DNA of 64,000 nt from NCBI GenBank assembly GCA_950295325.1, contig OX485805.1:58812283-58876282 (forward strand), in the 5' to 3' direction. Both the position numbers and the translations under genes were made by a program. Below the pieces are notes generated by a model that ran no database searches, was not told the DNA's origin, and worked only from the letters and a program-made list of their open reading frames with translations. How positions within the stretch are numbered: the stretch's first letter is position 1; each line of letters starts with the position of its first letter. Shown piece by piece: positions 24,235 through 36,681 of the stretch. This DNA comes from Polytrichum commune. Lineage: Eukaryota; Streptophyta; Polytrichopsida; Polytrichales; Polytrichaceae.

Positions 24235-24620
24235 CCCCTTTGGACCTAGAGTATGGTTAGGGTTCCTGCCCATTTTTTAGTAGGTATACTTATATGGGGA
24301 AGGAAAAGAGCAGGGAGGGGGGAGAGACAGTTAATCAAGAGTAATGGGTTATTTGTTCTTTATAAGACCAAAGGTATGTTAAGGCAATTTGTTAGAAGAA
24401 CTCTATGAAGTTATGGATGGTTTTGACCGAAAATACGATGACAGTAAGTTGTTGAACATGACATCGATATATATATGGCTCTTGGAACACCGATGGTGTT
24501 AATAACAAATAGAATAACACTCTAGCCTTGGACTTGCATGACATACCAGAATGGTAAAAAAATGATCTCCATTATGTAGTCGATGATTCCTTGAACCTTT
24601 ATGAATTGCACCCTCATGAC
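24235..24620 (+). repeat. Diverged direct duplication, copy 2
   Basis: This is the second member of the pair described at 23,701-24,110. The order of shared blocks is kept. It could be two insertions of one unknown repeat family or a local tandem duplication; the ends do not decide. Confidence 0.75.
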
Positions 24621-26110
24621 AAAAAGTTTAGGATGGAACTGGTGAAGGTTTAGAGGAGGTCAATAGAGTCTAGTGAGGGACACCTAATTAATTCAGTTTG
24701 TTTGTGCGGCCTGTGGAGGGTCGTCCTTGTGGGTGAAGGAAGAGGGGTCCGAGAGCAAGGGGTAGCCTTGGACGTATCAAAGTTCGGTACATACTACTTG
24801 TAGGCTCATACAATTGGATCTAGGTGTCCGTTAGGTATGACTTAGTAATAGTAGTGTACATATGGAGATTTGTAACAATTTTAGGGTCTATTTCATGGAC
24901 AACTGAATTTTGCGTTAGGGCTGCTCAAACAGATCAGTCTAACACAAAATGGGGAGTCTATGACACCTCAAAATCTCACAACTTTTGATTTATCATATCC
25001 CATTATGTAGAAGGGTCCACATGAATAAGATGGTCATGGAAGAGCCCATTTGATTGAGAGCCGGGTCGCATATGTCCTCATACTACACTAGAAAGCCTGC
25101 AACCACACAAAATTCAATTTCATTTTTCCATTGTATGGCCTTTGGATGAGTTTCAAGGGCCCTTACAACTTCATGGTCATGGGCCTTGCACATTTGAAAT
25201 AAATTAACCTTAAACCTTATGGGGTGGGTCTCAAGTGGGTAGTTCATTTTTCATGTTAAGGAACTAAGCGCAACAATTGGGTTATTGATGGGGAGCTATC
25301 AAATTTTTAATTGCCACTTTTTGTAGCTTAACATTGTATTATTTTTTACTTTTTCCTTTTTCTTTTGGTTGCTATAGGTAAGTGTAATTTTCTTTTTTCT
25401 TTTTTCCCACCCCATAGTCATAGTAATGTTGTCCCTTCTTTTTTTCTTTTCGAGACTAGTGCAAGGAAATGCCTAATATGCAAAAGCCATTAAATCGTAG
25501 TCCTTACAAATACAATAACAAGAAAGAGAACAAAACAACCAATTAAAGAAAAAAATAATCAAATAAGATCGAACTGTGACATCCATTGATTGTAATTCAA
25601 ATAAAAAAATTGGACAATATCACATTGCAGATTCCATGTCGTGCAACCCTAGCAAATGCAAATGACCACTTAATCACAAAAGCCAAAAACACTACATAGC
25701 ACAAGATTTTACATCCTTACACGCAATGGCAATTATGAAACCCTATTGACAAGAAATTGAGTAGCACAAACCCCATCAAATTTTGATCTTCGATAAGATG
25801 CATGATGAGCTTTTGTGAACCTTATCATACTTGGCTTAACCAACATCTAATGGTGTAAATCAAAGGTAGATCAAACTTAGCAGGATAGCACACTATGCAC
25901 AATACTATCATGTCTCAAGTTTTCATACACAACAAATGATACTAGATCTAATTATTTCATTTATCTACTCCTAGCCAATATCTATTGTCCAATGCTAACT
26001 TAAATTGACCAATTGGGGACCAATTTTCATACTACTTCTCATTTTCATCTAAAGATTTCATAACATTTCAACCCTTTCTTAGAACTAAGATCTATTGTAA
26101 TGTTTAGCTC
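24621..26110. other. Gene-free stretch
   Basis: No gene, RNA or repeat end was recognised. It is AT-rich with a T-rich zone near 25,330-25,450. Confidence 0.4.
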
Positions 26111-26118
26111 CAAGAAAT

Positions 26119-26834
26119 CTCGGGGGGTGCACTGTACTAAACATGTACGAGTATACGTGAGTGCACAGGAGGGGTATTGATTTGGACCTTGCCGTATTAC
26201 GTATACATATGGTATACATGTTATAATTTATAATTACGTACATATATGGAAGGCCTTTAAAAAGTATACAATAATTGTACTTGTATGGTATTGTTACTAT
26301 ACTACATATCATAAGTTTTCATATTGGATGCGGAGGAAGTTTTGTATTCGTTGGGTGGAGTATAGGGATCCAATTGACTTGATGGACCGTCCATCAAACG
26401 TGGAGATTGGTTTATGTTGGTATCAAAAAGGGGCTTACAACAAGTGGACATATGATCTTACTGATCATTTGATGGTAGACTTAGAGACAATAATTGCATT
26501 GGCTACAATGACATATATTGGTGAATCAAATGTTTATGAGTTGCATCCGGGAGATGAAAAAGTTTTCAACGACTTTGCTGATGAAAGCTAGGATATTTTG
26601 TTATACATATTATAGGGGTTGATTATTGTTCAAAAGTGCATTTGTATACTTATGTTAATGACTATATATGAATGGATGTTTTTTTGTGTATACATATTGT
26701 CACTTGTATATTTATTGTTGTAATTGTATGTGTATTACTTCATTTCACAAAAAATAACTTGTATATAGGGGGTTTTTAGAGTATGCAGTGAACGCACGTG
26801 ATTCTAGATTTTAATGAAAGGTGCACCCCCCGAG
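26119..26834 (+). mobile_element. 716-bp DNA element, perfect TIR and 8-bp TSD
   Basis: The left end CTCGGGGGGTGCAC (26,119-26,132) and right end GTGCACCCCCCGAG (26,821-26,834) are perfect 14-bp inverted repeats. They are flanked by CAAGAAAT at 26,111-26,118 and again at 26,835-26,842, a perfect 8-bp TSD. An 8-bp TSD is typical of hAT and a few other superfamilies, but the ends do not start with the usual hAT CA(G). The interior has one open frame (26,328-26,591). Intact ends suggest a fairly recent insertion. The superfamily is undecided. Confidence 0.85.
26328..26591 (+). CDS. Unknown 87-residue ORF inside the 716-bp element
   Basis: The ORF lies between the TIRs. Its translation is acidic and aromatic-rich, with stretches such as RWVEYRDPIDLMDRPSN, GLCWYQKGAYNKWTYDL and YELHPGDEKVFNDFADES. 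The same frame stays open upstream without an ATG to about 26,230, so it may be the end of a longer exon. No transposase catalytic motif or known domain is recognised. It could be a captured host exon, the tail of a deleted transposase or chance. The amino-acid pattern looks more protein-like than most short frames nearby. Confidence 0.35.
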   Translation: MRRKFCIRWVEYRDPIDLMDRPSNVEIGLCWYQKGAYNKWTYDLTDHLMVDLETIIALATMTYIGESNVYELHPGDEKVFNDFADES

Positions 26835-26865
26835 CAAGAAATAAGAATGGCCTCATGTTTTTTTT

Positions 26866-26950
26866 GTTCACATGGTATCAATGATGCAATTCACCCACCC
26901 GAGGGGTAGATTTGTAACCCTTAAAAGTTCAAGTCCCCCACAAGACTTTT
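26866..26950 (+). repeat. tRNA-like (SINE-type) fragment
   Basis: GTTCAAGTC at about 26,937 fits the pol III box B consensus (GWTCRANNC). About 65 bases upstream 'tggtatcaatgatgc' is a weak box A. The layout resembles the head of a tRNA-derived SINE. No tail or TSD was found, and it does not fold as a full tRNA by eye. Confidence 0.3.
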
Positions 26951-27125
26951 TGGATACATCCATCGTATTCTTCACCCAATATACTAGGGGTTTTATAGAC
27001 CGAGTTTATCAACTAGAACCCTTAAACTAGCATTCTATCTGTTGCAAACCTCTGATTAGAGTAACGCATGTCTTTTTAACACATTCTCCAAAAACAAATA
27101 CATGTACAAATCATACCCTACTATT

Positions 27126-27480
27126 ACACTAAATATGATATTTAGTGTCACCAATGCTAATTGTCTTGCTCAATACTAATTGTAAACCACAGTGTATTGT
27201 CAACAACACTGAATGTTAACCCAACATTATTTAACTTTCCCTGTGAATTTTCTTAGGGGTTATAGATTTATGGTGTTGCAATTACTGTCACTTACAAAGT
27301 GATTTTTCATCCAACTTTCAATCATCCATGACAATGTTTCATCACAAGTTGTTGACAAGAGAAGGTAGGAATTTGGTCAGTGGATGAACTCATCCATCAT
27401 CCATGACAAATTTTGTTCACTTATTCATAAGAAGTGTCATATGAAAAGTTCCCATAGTGACATAAAATACTATACACCCT
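27126..27480 (+). mobile_element. ACACTAAAT MITE family, copy 1
   Basis: It starts ACACTAAATATGATATTTAG and shares with the copies at 30,541 and 63,166 the ordered blocks 'ttgtcttNctcaatactaatt', 'aaacc', 'tgttgcaaNta', 'tgtcactta' and 'aatcatccatgaNaat'. The right terminal repeat seen in copy 2 is missing or worn here. It is non-coding and non-autonomous. The terminal motif is itself palindromic. Confidence 0.7.
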
Positions 27481-29021
27481 GAACTCTGTAATATTAGCCT
27501 CTGTAATGTCACTCACTCTCTAATATCCCGAAACCCTAGGGAACGGATGTTCTTAGTTCAAATCTCACTCCTTATTGTCACATTTCTCTCCCTTATATCA
27601 TGTGTTTTGCCATTAATGCAAACCATCATAGAGGTCAACTCACAACCTCGCATTGCACCATGTGTCAATATGTGGAGTGTGTTCTTCTTAATATTCTCAT
27701 TCTTTTGCCACTTGTTGAAATGTTGGTGCATATGTCACATTGCTCGGGAAAGCCAAGTGAGAGGTTGACATGTAATGATGGATCGTGTCTTATGATACTG
27801 TAGATTTCCCACAATATCTTTTGTTCTAAAGCCTAATCCTGAACCATGTCTTCTCCCTCTCACATGTGTTGCACATCTCTCGGCAATTCAATCCACCAAT
27901 GTGGGAAGCTTTTTAAGGAGTTGAATATGGACATGTGCATGCATTACTCATTGTGAAGGTTATCACTTTCTAATCTCAAATGCAAGACCTATTAATTATG
28001 CTTTCTACATATCCTTAGAAGCTGAGTAGTTTTGAATATGAGATTGAGCATGGAACTGGTGTTCTTATGGGACACTTCCATCAATTGTTGATGAAGATAT
28101 AGAAGCAATATTTTATGCGTTGGATGACAATGATGACTTCAAGGTTTGTTTTGTACACCGCTTTTTGTTTATTGTAGTCATTTTCTTAGCAAATATAGTA
28201 GTGAAATCTTCATCAAATTTTTGGGGTTTCGTCCATGTCGGGAATTTGATGTGTTGGTTGTCTCCATATCAATAGGGAAGAATTTGTTGACCTTTGCAAC
28301 ACCATCTCTTTGAATTTGAAAGGGCAAATGAGGTGAGTTGCATTCATGTCTGCATTTGGATGATGTCCCTTATACTAATGTTTTCTTTTTTTCATGTGTG
28401 TTTCTTGAGATGAATTTCTAGTGAGCTCAAATGTACAAAATGTATGTCCTTCATAATTGTTGGTCAATCTATGAAAATAATGGATTTTTTTTGCCCGAGG
28501 GTTGATGTGGTGTTAGATTATAGGCTCATTATAGGTGGACCTATGTGTCCGAGTTCGATGATTCTGCATATAGGGTTGTTAGTGTTTAAGAGGATTTTGG
28601 GCATTATCAATCAAGATCCTAGTGTTACCAAGACCAACCGCTTACATGTTGACATCTTTTAGGTTTTCTTTTTTGAATTGAGGAATATTTCATAAATTCC
28701 TATAAATGGATTAGATCAATGTAAAGTCCTTCCCTTTCCTTTTAAATTAGGACTACTACACCATAAGCTTCTTGTCTTCAATGTCTAATTTTTTCACAGA
28801 TTTTAGTATCATCACTTCATTAAGGTCTTACACATGACATAAATTAACAACGCTAGCAAGTTCCCTTTTACCATCTAAACAAATGTAGTTTTTTAAAATT
28901 AAGATTGAAATCTACAAAGTGTTTTGCTTGAAGGCAAAAAAAGAGATACTAAGATTCAACTTCTCAAAAAGGTTCACTAATCTAGACATATACAAACCAA
29001 GAGTCCACCGCACAACTATTG
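27481..29021. other. Gene-free stretch
   Basis: Several short frames exist (for example 27,547-27,768 and 28,444-28,662) but none has a recognisable domain or plant exon structure. No repeat ends were seen. Confidence 0.4.
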
Positions 29022-29342
29022 TCATCCAAAAATCAACAAGTTTGATTCTTCTTCATCATCTTCATAAAGCCCACATTGAATTGCCCGGATGCCCAAATGC
29101 CTCCCTCCTACATCCAAAGCTTCCAGAGCTTCACTTAACCCAAAATCAAGATTATCCAGTTGCCCACCCACCAAAGAACCTAACCAATTTTCATCATCTC
29201 CAAAGTAATGTGGAATTATAATCGTATCATTCTCCCCACCACCCTCTTCATAATCTTCTTTATTTGCTTCATGTTGAGGTATTGCACCAAGGTCATGTAC
29301 AAACTGTTTTCCAACTTCTTGGACTCCTTGATCATAGTACAT
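29022..29342 (-). CDS. Doubtful acidic ORF, 106 residues
   Basis: The minus-strand frame is rich in acidic residues and glycine (HEANKEDYEEGGGENDTI, DDENWLGSLVGGQLDNLDFG, YEDDEEESNLL). The composition resembles acidic C-terminal tails of some plant transposases, but no diagnostic motif is present and no exon upstream could be linked. It may be a transposase tail relic or chance. Confidence 0.2.
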   Translation of the reverse strand: MYYDQGVQEVGKQFVHDLGAIPQHEANKEDYEEGGGENDTIIIPHYFGDDENWLGSLVGGQLDNLDFGLSEALEALDVGGRHLGIRAIQCGLYEDDEEESNLLIFG

Positions 29343-30540
29343 AAGCTTTGCATATATATATATGTGTGCAACTTTGGGAGATTATCCATGTCCCATGTAT
29401 GCAATCACCAATGTCAATAATACAATGTTGCACTTTGTGTCATTCCATAATGTCACATGCTACACTAATTCTTTGTTATCACACATCCATGTTAACACTA
29501 CAAAACTCCGTAATATTACGTGCACTTTGGCTGCCATAGGTGTGATACTGTGGAGTTTAGAGTGTATGACACTAAATATCATGTTTAGTGAAGTTTCCTT
29601 TTTACATGTAGCATGTTTGGTCCCTCTCGCATGTGTCACATACTCGGATGGATACTTAGTATATTTTGTGATATACATGTGCATTAAGACAATCTTTGTT
29701 CAGAAGGTATTATGTATGAGTCCTTGATTTGATTGCACCCCATTGTTATAAAAAAAAAGCTATACCACTTTTGTCTATTTCATTGACCATTATATCTTTC
29801 ACAAAAACATTATGGCACACTCTGATTGTTATAATTTCAAGATATTTTTTGACCTAGGAAATTTGGTTGGACGAGAACATATGTGCTTAATTCCAGCAAG
29901 CCTAGACTCACCACACATAGAGAGAAAATATTACACATCAATTTCTAGTAGTTGAGGCCACCCAAATTCCGATGCAAACTGTGATCGGTTCAAAATCACA
30001 CAAGAACTTGCTTACGCCATCCTAAACAAAGAACAAGTAGTATATCCCACTCTACGCAAACACCCATTGCAAATCAAACACTTTTGCAACCCTATCCCAC
30101 TAAAACATAAATTAGCGATGCATTTCAAATGATGCATTGCAAATGCTAGGGGTCCAATGAAACTTGGTGAGACAATTCCAATTAAATGGCACATGAATTT
30201 GTCTAGTGTTTCAAACCCTAAAATCCAGAATTTTGATCAATTCAAACAATACCACTTGAGAAACAACATTTACACCATGAGGTCTCAAGTCCTACATAAA
30301 GTTGATCCTATGTATATTATCTTATCAAAGTATCCTATCAAAGTATCCTCTTTCTTGGTATACCTTATCTTATGTTTTTTAAATGGCCACATAATGGTAG
30401 GTGCTATATATGTAGCTGCCTATACTTTCCTAACATTTTAAAATTTTGAATTTCATTTGAAGTATTTGACTACATTGTGCAACAAGCATTTTTGGAAAAA
30501 AAGGTTAAGGAAGAAAGTAAAATCACATGAAGAATGAACT
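29343..30540. other. Gene-free stretch with MITE traces
   Basis: 'gacactaaatatcatgtttagtg' around 29,568-29,590 resembles the right terminal repeat of the ACACTAAAT MITE family, so a worn fragment lies here. Nothing else was recognised. Confidence 0.4.
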
Positions 30541-30926
30541 ACACTAAATATTGTATTTAGTGTCAATAATTGTCTTGCTCAATACTAATTGTAAACCGTA
30601 TGTGTAGTGTCACCAACACTAAATGTAAACCTAACACTATTTGTCACTCCTTGTAGAATTATTTGGGCATTATCGATTTACAGTGTTGCAAATACTGTCA
30701 CTTTATTATGTGATTTTTCATCCATATTTGAATCATCCATGAAAATATTTCATTACATAATTGTTAGCATGCAAAATATACCAAACTTTGTTTAATAATT
30801 GACATTTGAATGAATTAAAAGTAAGTTAGGATGACAATTTTTGTAAACTTATTTATAAGAATTGTCATAAGAAAACTTACCACAATTTCATAAAATACCA
30901 TATGACACTAAAACAACATTTAGTGT
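30541..30926 (+). mobile_element. ACACTAAAT MITE family, copy 2 (both ends)
   Basis: The left end ACACTAAATATTGTATTTAG (30,541 on) faces the right end near 30,903-30,926, reading AACAACATTTAGTGT. About 21 of 24 terminal bases pair. At about 386 bp it is the most complete of three copies. No clear TSD is visible. The interior matches copies 1 and 3 and has no coding value. Confidence 0.75.
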
Positions 30927-33900
30927 AGTGGTGCAAAACCCATGGTTAACTCATATTCAAGTAAATCTATGCATATTCTCAAAATTTGGACTTATTGGTT
31001 GCTCTCATTCTATTGGTGGATCCCTAGATTCATCTTGGGATTTCTCTCCAATGCATGTGTTTTTGAGGAACCACATGTGATAATGGGTTCAAGTGGGAAG
31101 GGGGTGTTTATTTAGTCAAGTTTTGAAAATTTAAGTTGCCTTTCAATCATGTAATAAGCTTATTTTCCATGTTTATTTTATATGCAATTTTGCTATGAGT
31201 GTTTTGGTAGGAATCGTAGGATATGTTCTGTGGGGCTATATTGTTGTACATTTTTCTTTCTTTTATCAAAAGTACACCCCCCCTAAGTATTTCCAACATT
31301 CTCATGCAATGCCAAAAGATGGATCTTGCACTTTCATCCATCCTTTAAATTCATAATTGCATATTTCATCCCTCTCCAAAGCTTTATAACCTAAACAACT
31401 AATCATCTACAAAAAATTTATTTACCCTATATGTATGATGCCGTATATTATAAATAATAAGATTGAAATTCCTATGTATTTTAGATACATATAAATTTTA
31501 TTATACTTTTGCACAAATTTATTCAACCCCTCTAGTACTATTGATTTTTTTATAAGTTTAATCCCCAAAGAATATAAAATAATCTATATTTATCGCACAT
31601 GGTTTAAAAAAATGCCCAATGAATTCCCTATGGGATGCGCTTTTATTACACCTAAATTCAAGAGAGTTGTGTGAATACTCAGTGAATACTTGACTATTAC
31701 GAAATTAAAATATGATGGAAGAAATAAAATTCATTTATTTATTTGATGTTAGATTTACATAATTAAAGGCCAAGAAATAAAATTTTAATCACAACAATTT
31801 CTACAGTATTATAAAAACCAAGTTTCCATATTCTATCAAAGGATCTTATGACGAAATTCGACATTTTATAATTTTGGACTTGGACTTAATCTAGTTGTAC
31901 TATAATAATAATAAATTTCTAAAAAGTTAACATTTTCGGTGGCATTCTCTTGTAGTCTCCACGACCAACTACAAGGAATACTTGAAGGAAAAGAAACTTC
32001 TTGTTCATCCGGTAAAAACAAAGGGAGCCCAATTATACGCTGAGATTGTATTTTCCTAACCCATTTGTTAGCTTCAAAGCACCCAATTGATATGAATCAA
32101 CTATGAACGTAGAGAAGTCTGATATTTGGTTTGGATAGATAGTGGACACTGAGCATCAACTATTGGAAGTTCATTGGGCTCAGTTGGGTGGCATGAGCTA
32201 CATCCACCTAGTGGCCATTATCTAACATAAATTTTCCACTGAAAAATTTATGAACATGATCGCAAAACAATCTTTGTTTGAAGCACAGGTGAAAGCATGT
32301 CATGGCATCATCTTCCAAATGAAATGAACCCATGCATGTGCTCAAATGTGTGGTTCAGGTGATGGACATAATCTCTTCCAGATGGACATTATGAGATATA
32401 AATTATACTGCGTGACGTACAGTATGCCAGGTGACCAAATTATGAGCTTCTGGTGCAGTGTGACTGGTTTGCTCCTGCTTCACGAAACCGATGGAATTGG
32501 TCTAAATCACAGAGTGAGATGGACTTGTCCGAGAGAGCCTTTTCACCGCTCCAACTGAATGTGATCCACCACAATGATCATGGTTGACAAGTCGAAGATT
32601 TCATACAGTTGCTTTGGGAAGCAATGGTGGTTAATGTCACCACAGACCACACGTCATGGTGACTGTATAGTACAATAATATTATAATTTGAAGTGAGCAA
32701 GCAAAGTGCACTTTGCTACTCTGATGTCATGATTTGTTGCTGCCGAGCTCCTCTGCATTATCAAGCTAAGTTCTAACGCCCTCCCCTTGGCCACACAAAA
32801 CTCAATCAATGAGAAGCTCACAAACGGCTTCAACTTCCACTTTCAAAGCAAACTTTAAGCCTAATCCAGACCCGCTTCATATCTATCTCAGCTGCATGTG
32901 GCTCTCCACACCTTCAAAGTCATTGTAGCGTCTGGTGAGCCTCAATGGTACGAAATTTGACCATTTCCAGAAACCGGCCTCCATTGCATGCATTCAATAG
33001 CAGCAGCAGGAGTGACCTTCATTTCATCTGATTCATCTCTTTCCAATTTCCTCCGACCCCTCGTAATCACAAACGTGTGAGGAAGGTGTGTTCGTCAAGC
33101 AACCACTTCTGATGCAAGTTAACTTTATGAAATCCTTTGAAAATCATCATGACCTGGGTGGGTATTAACTCCACCCATTCATTGGTTTTCTAGTCCATTG
33201 CTTCAAATCCAGGCGAGAATTGGAGTCACAAAAATTTCCATCTTTTTACTCTAGAATTGGAGTGCAACTAATCAACATTATCTCCAAGGAGAACGAATAT
33301 GCTCTTCCTAATTAATAATGCTATGACATGTAAAGGAAGTATCTGCCACGTTTTGGACGAGTTACAAAAGCTCTAACTTCTAGTCACGTAGCTGCAAGTT
33401 TGTTAATATTCTCCGGTGTGCCTCAAGTATCCACCGGCATAGTAAGCTCTACTGTATTATTGTTAGTTTACTGTCAACAGAAGGTTCTTCTTGATGAATA
33501 ATTTCGTCGAATAAATTCTGTCAAAGCAGCATGACTTTCGTCTTGAACTTCAGCTTGAGCTTGTAACTGGCCATAAACACTTGGGTAAAAGCACTTCTCT
33601 TAAAAACTTAACATCTCTTATAGATTTGTAGTTAATTCATATCAGATTCCAAATTGGATTCACAGTTTACTAGACTAATTTGGGATCTTTTATGCTATTT
33701 CTGATGTCCAATCAGCTGATCAAGTAAATCTTGGGATACACAAATTACAGCTCATGAATTGCATTTGCACCTTCTAGATGGATGAGTTTACATCGTCCAT
33801 GGAAAGCTCTAGCTTACCTCCCATGGATCTACCAACGACTCAAAGTCTTCAAGCTATGCATTCTACTAGACTCAGGCCAATGTCGAAGTGATAAATAACG

Positions 33901-36434
33901 CCTCACTTCAAATGGATTAATGCATACTCAACAATACAACTTGAATCATGTAGCTTATGTATCACAACAGCTGCTGCAACTTGCCATCGTGATGTTTGTT
34001 GTTGAGATTTAAAATTTTGAGAAATCGATTTGTTGGCAGATGTAAGCACACAATATTTTCTATGTACTATAGGTATGTATAGACTAAATATAAACTTATT
34101 CATGTATTTTGGACATAGTGAAATTGTATGTGTGTACTTCTATTGCCAGACCTTATGATCAAAATGATGGAAACCAACTTTTTAGATGTGGATTATATTT
34201 CTTGTTGACAATCTTTGACAAATGTATTTATTGGAACATTGCATCTTTGAATGTCATGCATGTGAGGACCAATGTCCATGAATGCTTTTAAAAGATAAAA
34301 TATTGACATTTTTGTGTAACCCATAAAATTATGAGACATAACAACAACCTTAAACCATAGTCTACAATAATGAAATAAATAGTCTAACAAAATAGTATTG
34401 TAACTAGCTTTTAGGATTTAAGTATATTTGGATTTATGCATGATTTTGGACAATTCCAACCGTCAATATGATGTACACTAGATCACACATCTACACAAAT
34501 ATGGTGGTTGACAAACATGGAATACAAACGTTTGAAGTTGTGGTTGTTGTGTTGTTGTTTTTGTCCCCACAAGTGGACATCCCCTATAATTTTGGATAAG
34601 TGGTTTGTCCAAATATACTTGAATGTCAATTTTGTGAAATAAATAAAAAGTACCATGATGCAAGCAATAACTTATCAATTCGTTTTGTTTGGTATGTTGA
34701 AAAAGGTTGCATTGTCATCCATTATATGTGAATGATCATTGGGATTTCAATTCTGACTGCAAGTTATAGAGCCCCGGTATGTGTTCTTATGATGTTGTGA
34801 CAGTGTTTATTGTTTGATTATTTTGAATAATATGATCTTGTAATCGGTAAGCCAAAATTGAGAAAATCGATTGGAGGTTTAAAATTTGATAATTCAATAA
34901 GATGATTTATGTTTTAGTATATCATGTAGCATCTGCACTAGATTTTATTTTAAGATTTTGAAACCAAAATAGTGACTTCTAGAAATAATTCAAAATGGAC
35001 ATAAATTGACATCATAGAGAAGGTTGTGGTGATAGAAAGTTCAAGGTGAATCGTATATTTTCATGAAGGATTTGTAAGTCATGTAAGATTGAAACTATCA
35101 TGTTGACATGTAGTATTGATTCTATCAATTTCTTAATAATCAAAATTTTAAATGAAATTGTATATGAAGGTTTAAATGAATATTTTTTCCTTTAAATAAA
35201 ATCAAATAAAAAAAAATCTTAGAAAGTATACTATGTCATATAATAGTTTCAAGTATTTCAGTGCAGGTCCCAAAGTGGCCTAATGGAAGTGTACTTACAC
35301 CATTGGCGCCACTCTTAAGGTTTTTAAGTACCTACTTTTGGAGGTGATAGAGATGGATAGATGCAACCAAGTTGCTTTTGTTCATAACGATTTTTCTTTC
35401 CAGGAATCACGGTGGACAAGTCGCAATGGGCGGTTGCAACATACAATATAATTTCTTCCTCTTGCACGGCGGCAAAGACCAGTGTAAATCTACCAGGAGT
35501 GCAATTACTATTTTAGTCCTCATCAAGAATTAGCATATATCATTTCAGATGCCCCATTTCTACTCAATTTCAGAAGTTTATAAGACTTGACTTGCCTGGA
35601 TTCCAAGCTACTCAAATATTAAGCCTCTGAAACTTGTTGGGTGCCTCCAAGTGAAGTGTTGGAATAATCATTCATGCACAAGTTGAAGTTTGCCTGACCT
35701 TCTCATGCCTCAGCTACATATAAATAATTGATGAAATCTGAACCCATTGAAAACTTACGGGTAACGGCATGGATCGCCACATTTCTGCACTCAATCAGAT
35801 GATCCAGAGTCCACAAATCTAAAGCTCCATAAGTTACAGTGTGTTTCACATGTATAGCTCAATACAGATGGTTCAATATAAGTGGATTGATGGAGTTTTG
35901 GTGAGTTTTCAATTTGAAGGTGTTTAACTTGGCAGGTTCAAGTCTTGCCATCAGTGATGAGGTACCTCCTTATCTTCCATTAAAAAAGAAAAAGAAAGTG
36001 ACTAACATGTGTAAATTCCACAAGATTTTTCAAGTATCTAGGTAGTCATGTGGATTGAATTTCACTTTTAATCAATTAGGGTACTTTAAAGACTTCTAAA
36101 ATTTATTACTAACTTGTGAGAATTGTAATAGAGTAGGCCACACTAAATTGCAAGACTCCTCAGAACAAGTGTCGTGGAGGCACATGATGATGCCAAATAC
36201 ACTAGCCAGACAAGTGGCATAGTCTCTCACATGCCTCAGCCTGATTCAAATATCAATCAAAGTGTCACTCAGACAAGTGGTTGGTTGTGGTCTTTTTCAT
36301 TGATTGACTTTGCAAGACCTACATACACATCGTTTACAGAACATTTAGAAGTGCAGTGCACACCAACTTCAAATCTTATTACTGTTGAGTTGGATGAAAT
36401 GGGCATGGGACCACACAAATTCCAAAACGTGAAA
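30927..36434. other. Gene-free stretch
   Basis: This is long, AT-rich sequence without a recognisable gene. 32,100-33,900 is somewhat less AT-rich, but no frame has domain support or splice structure. A short SINE-like box A lies at about 35,276 (separate entry). Confidence 0.4.
35268..35345 (+). repeat. tRNA-like box A, possible SINE trace
   Basis: TGGCCTAATGG at about 35,277 fits the pol III box A consensus (TRGYNNARNGG) exactly. A similar phrase, 'gtggccctatggtaggcac', occurs near 40,566. Box B is weak, so a SINE relic is only a possibility. Confidence 0.25.
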
Positions 36435-36448
36435 CAATCCTTGAAATT

Positions 36449-36572
36449 TTTATTTTTATTTTTATTTTTGAGACAGAAGGCCAACTAGACCAACGCCAAT
36501 GAATTAAAAGGAACCAAGAAAATACGCCCACTTCGAGGGGAGGCAGAGCCCCTTGGACGCGAAACACTGCCA
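36449..36572 (-). mobile_element. Short non-LTR retroposon with 14-bp TSD
   Basis: CAATCCTTGAAATT occurs at 36,435-36,448 and again at 36,573-36,586, bracketing 124 bp. On the minus strand the insert ends with 'ggccttctgtctc' and then an (AAAAAT)-type tail, the structure of a SINE or a 5'-truncated LINE. The perfect long TSD indicates target-primed insertion that is not very old. The body is too short to show coding sequence. Confidence 0.85.
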
Positions 36573-36681
36573 CAATCCTTGAAATTAGTAGTAGTGTGAA
36601 GTTCTTAAACTTACACAATACCCCAAAAAGTGGGATTCCACATTAATCAAAACAATTTATGTACACAGCTTACAGATGGTA

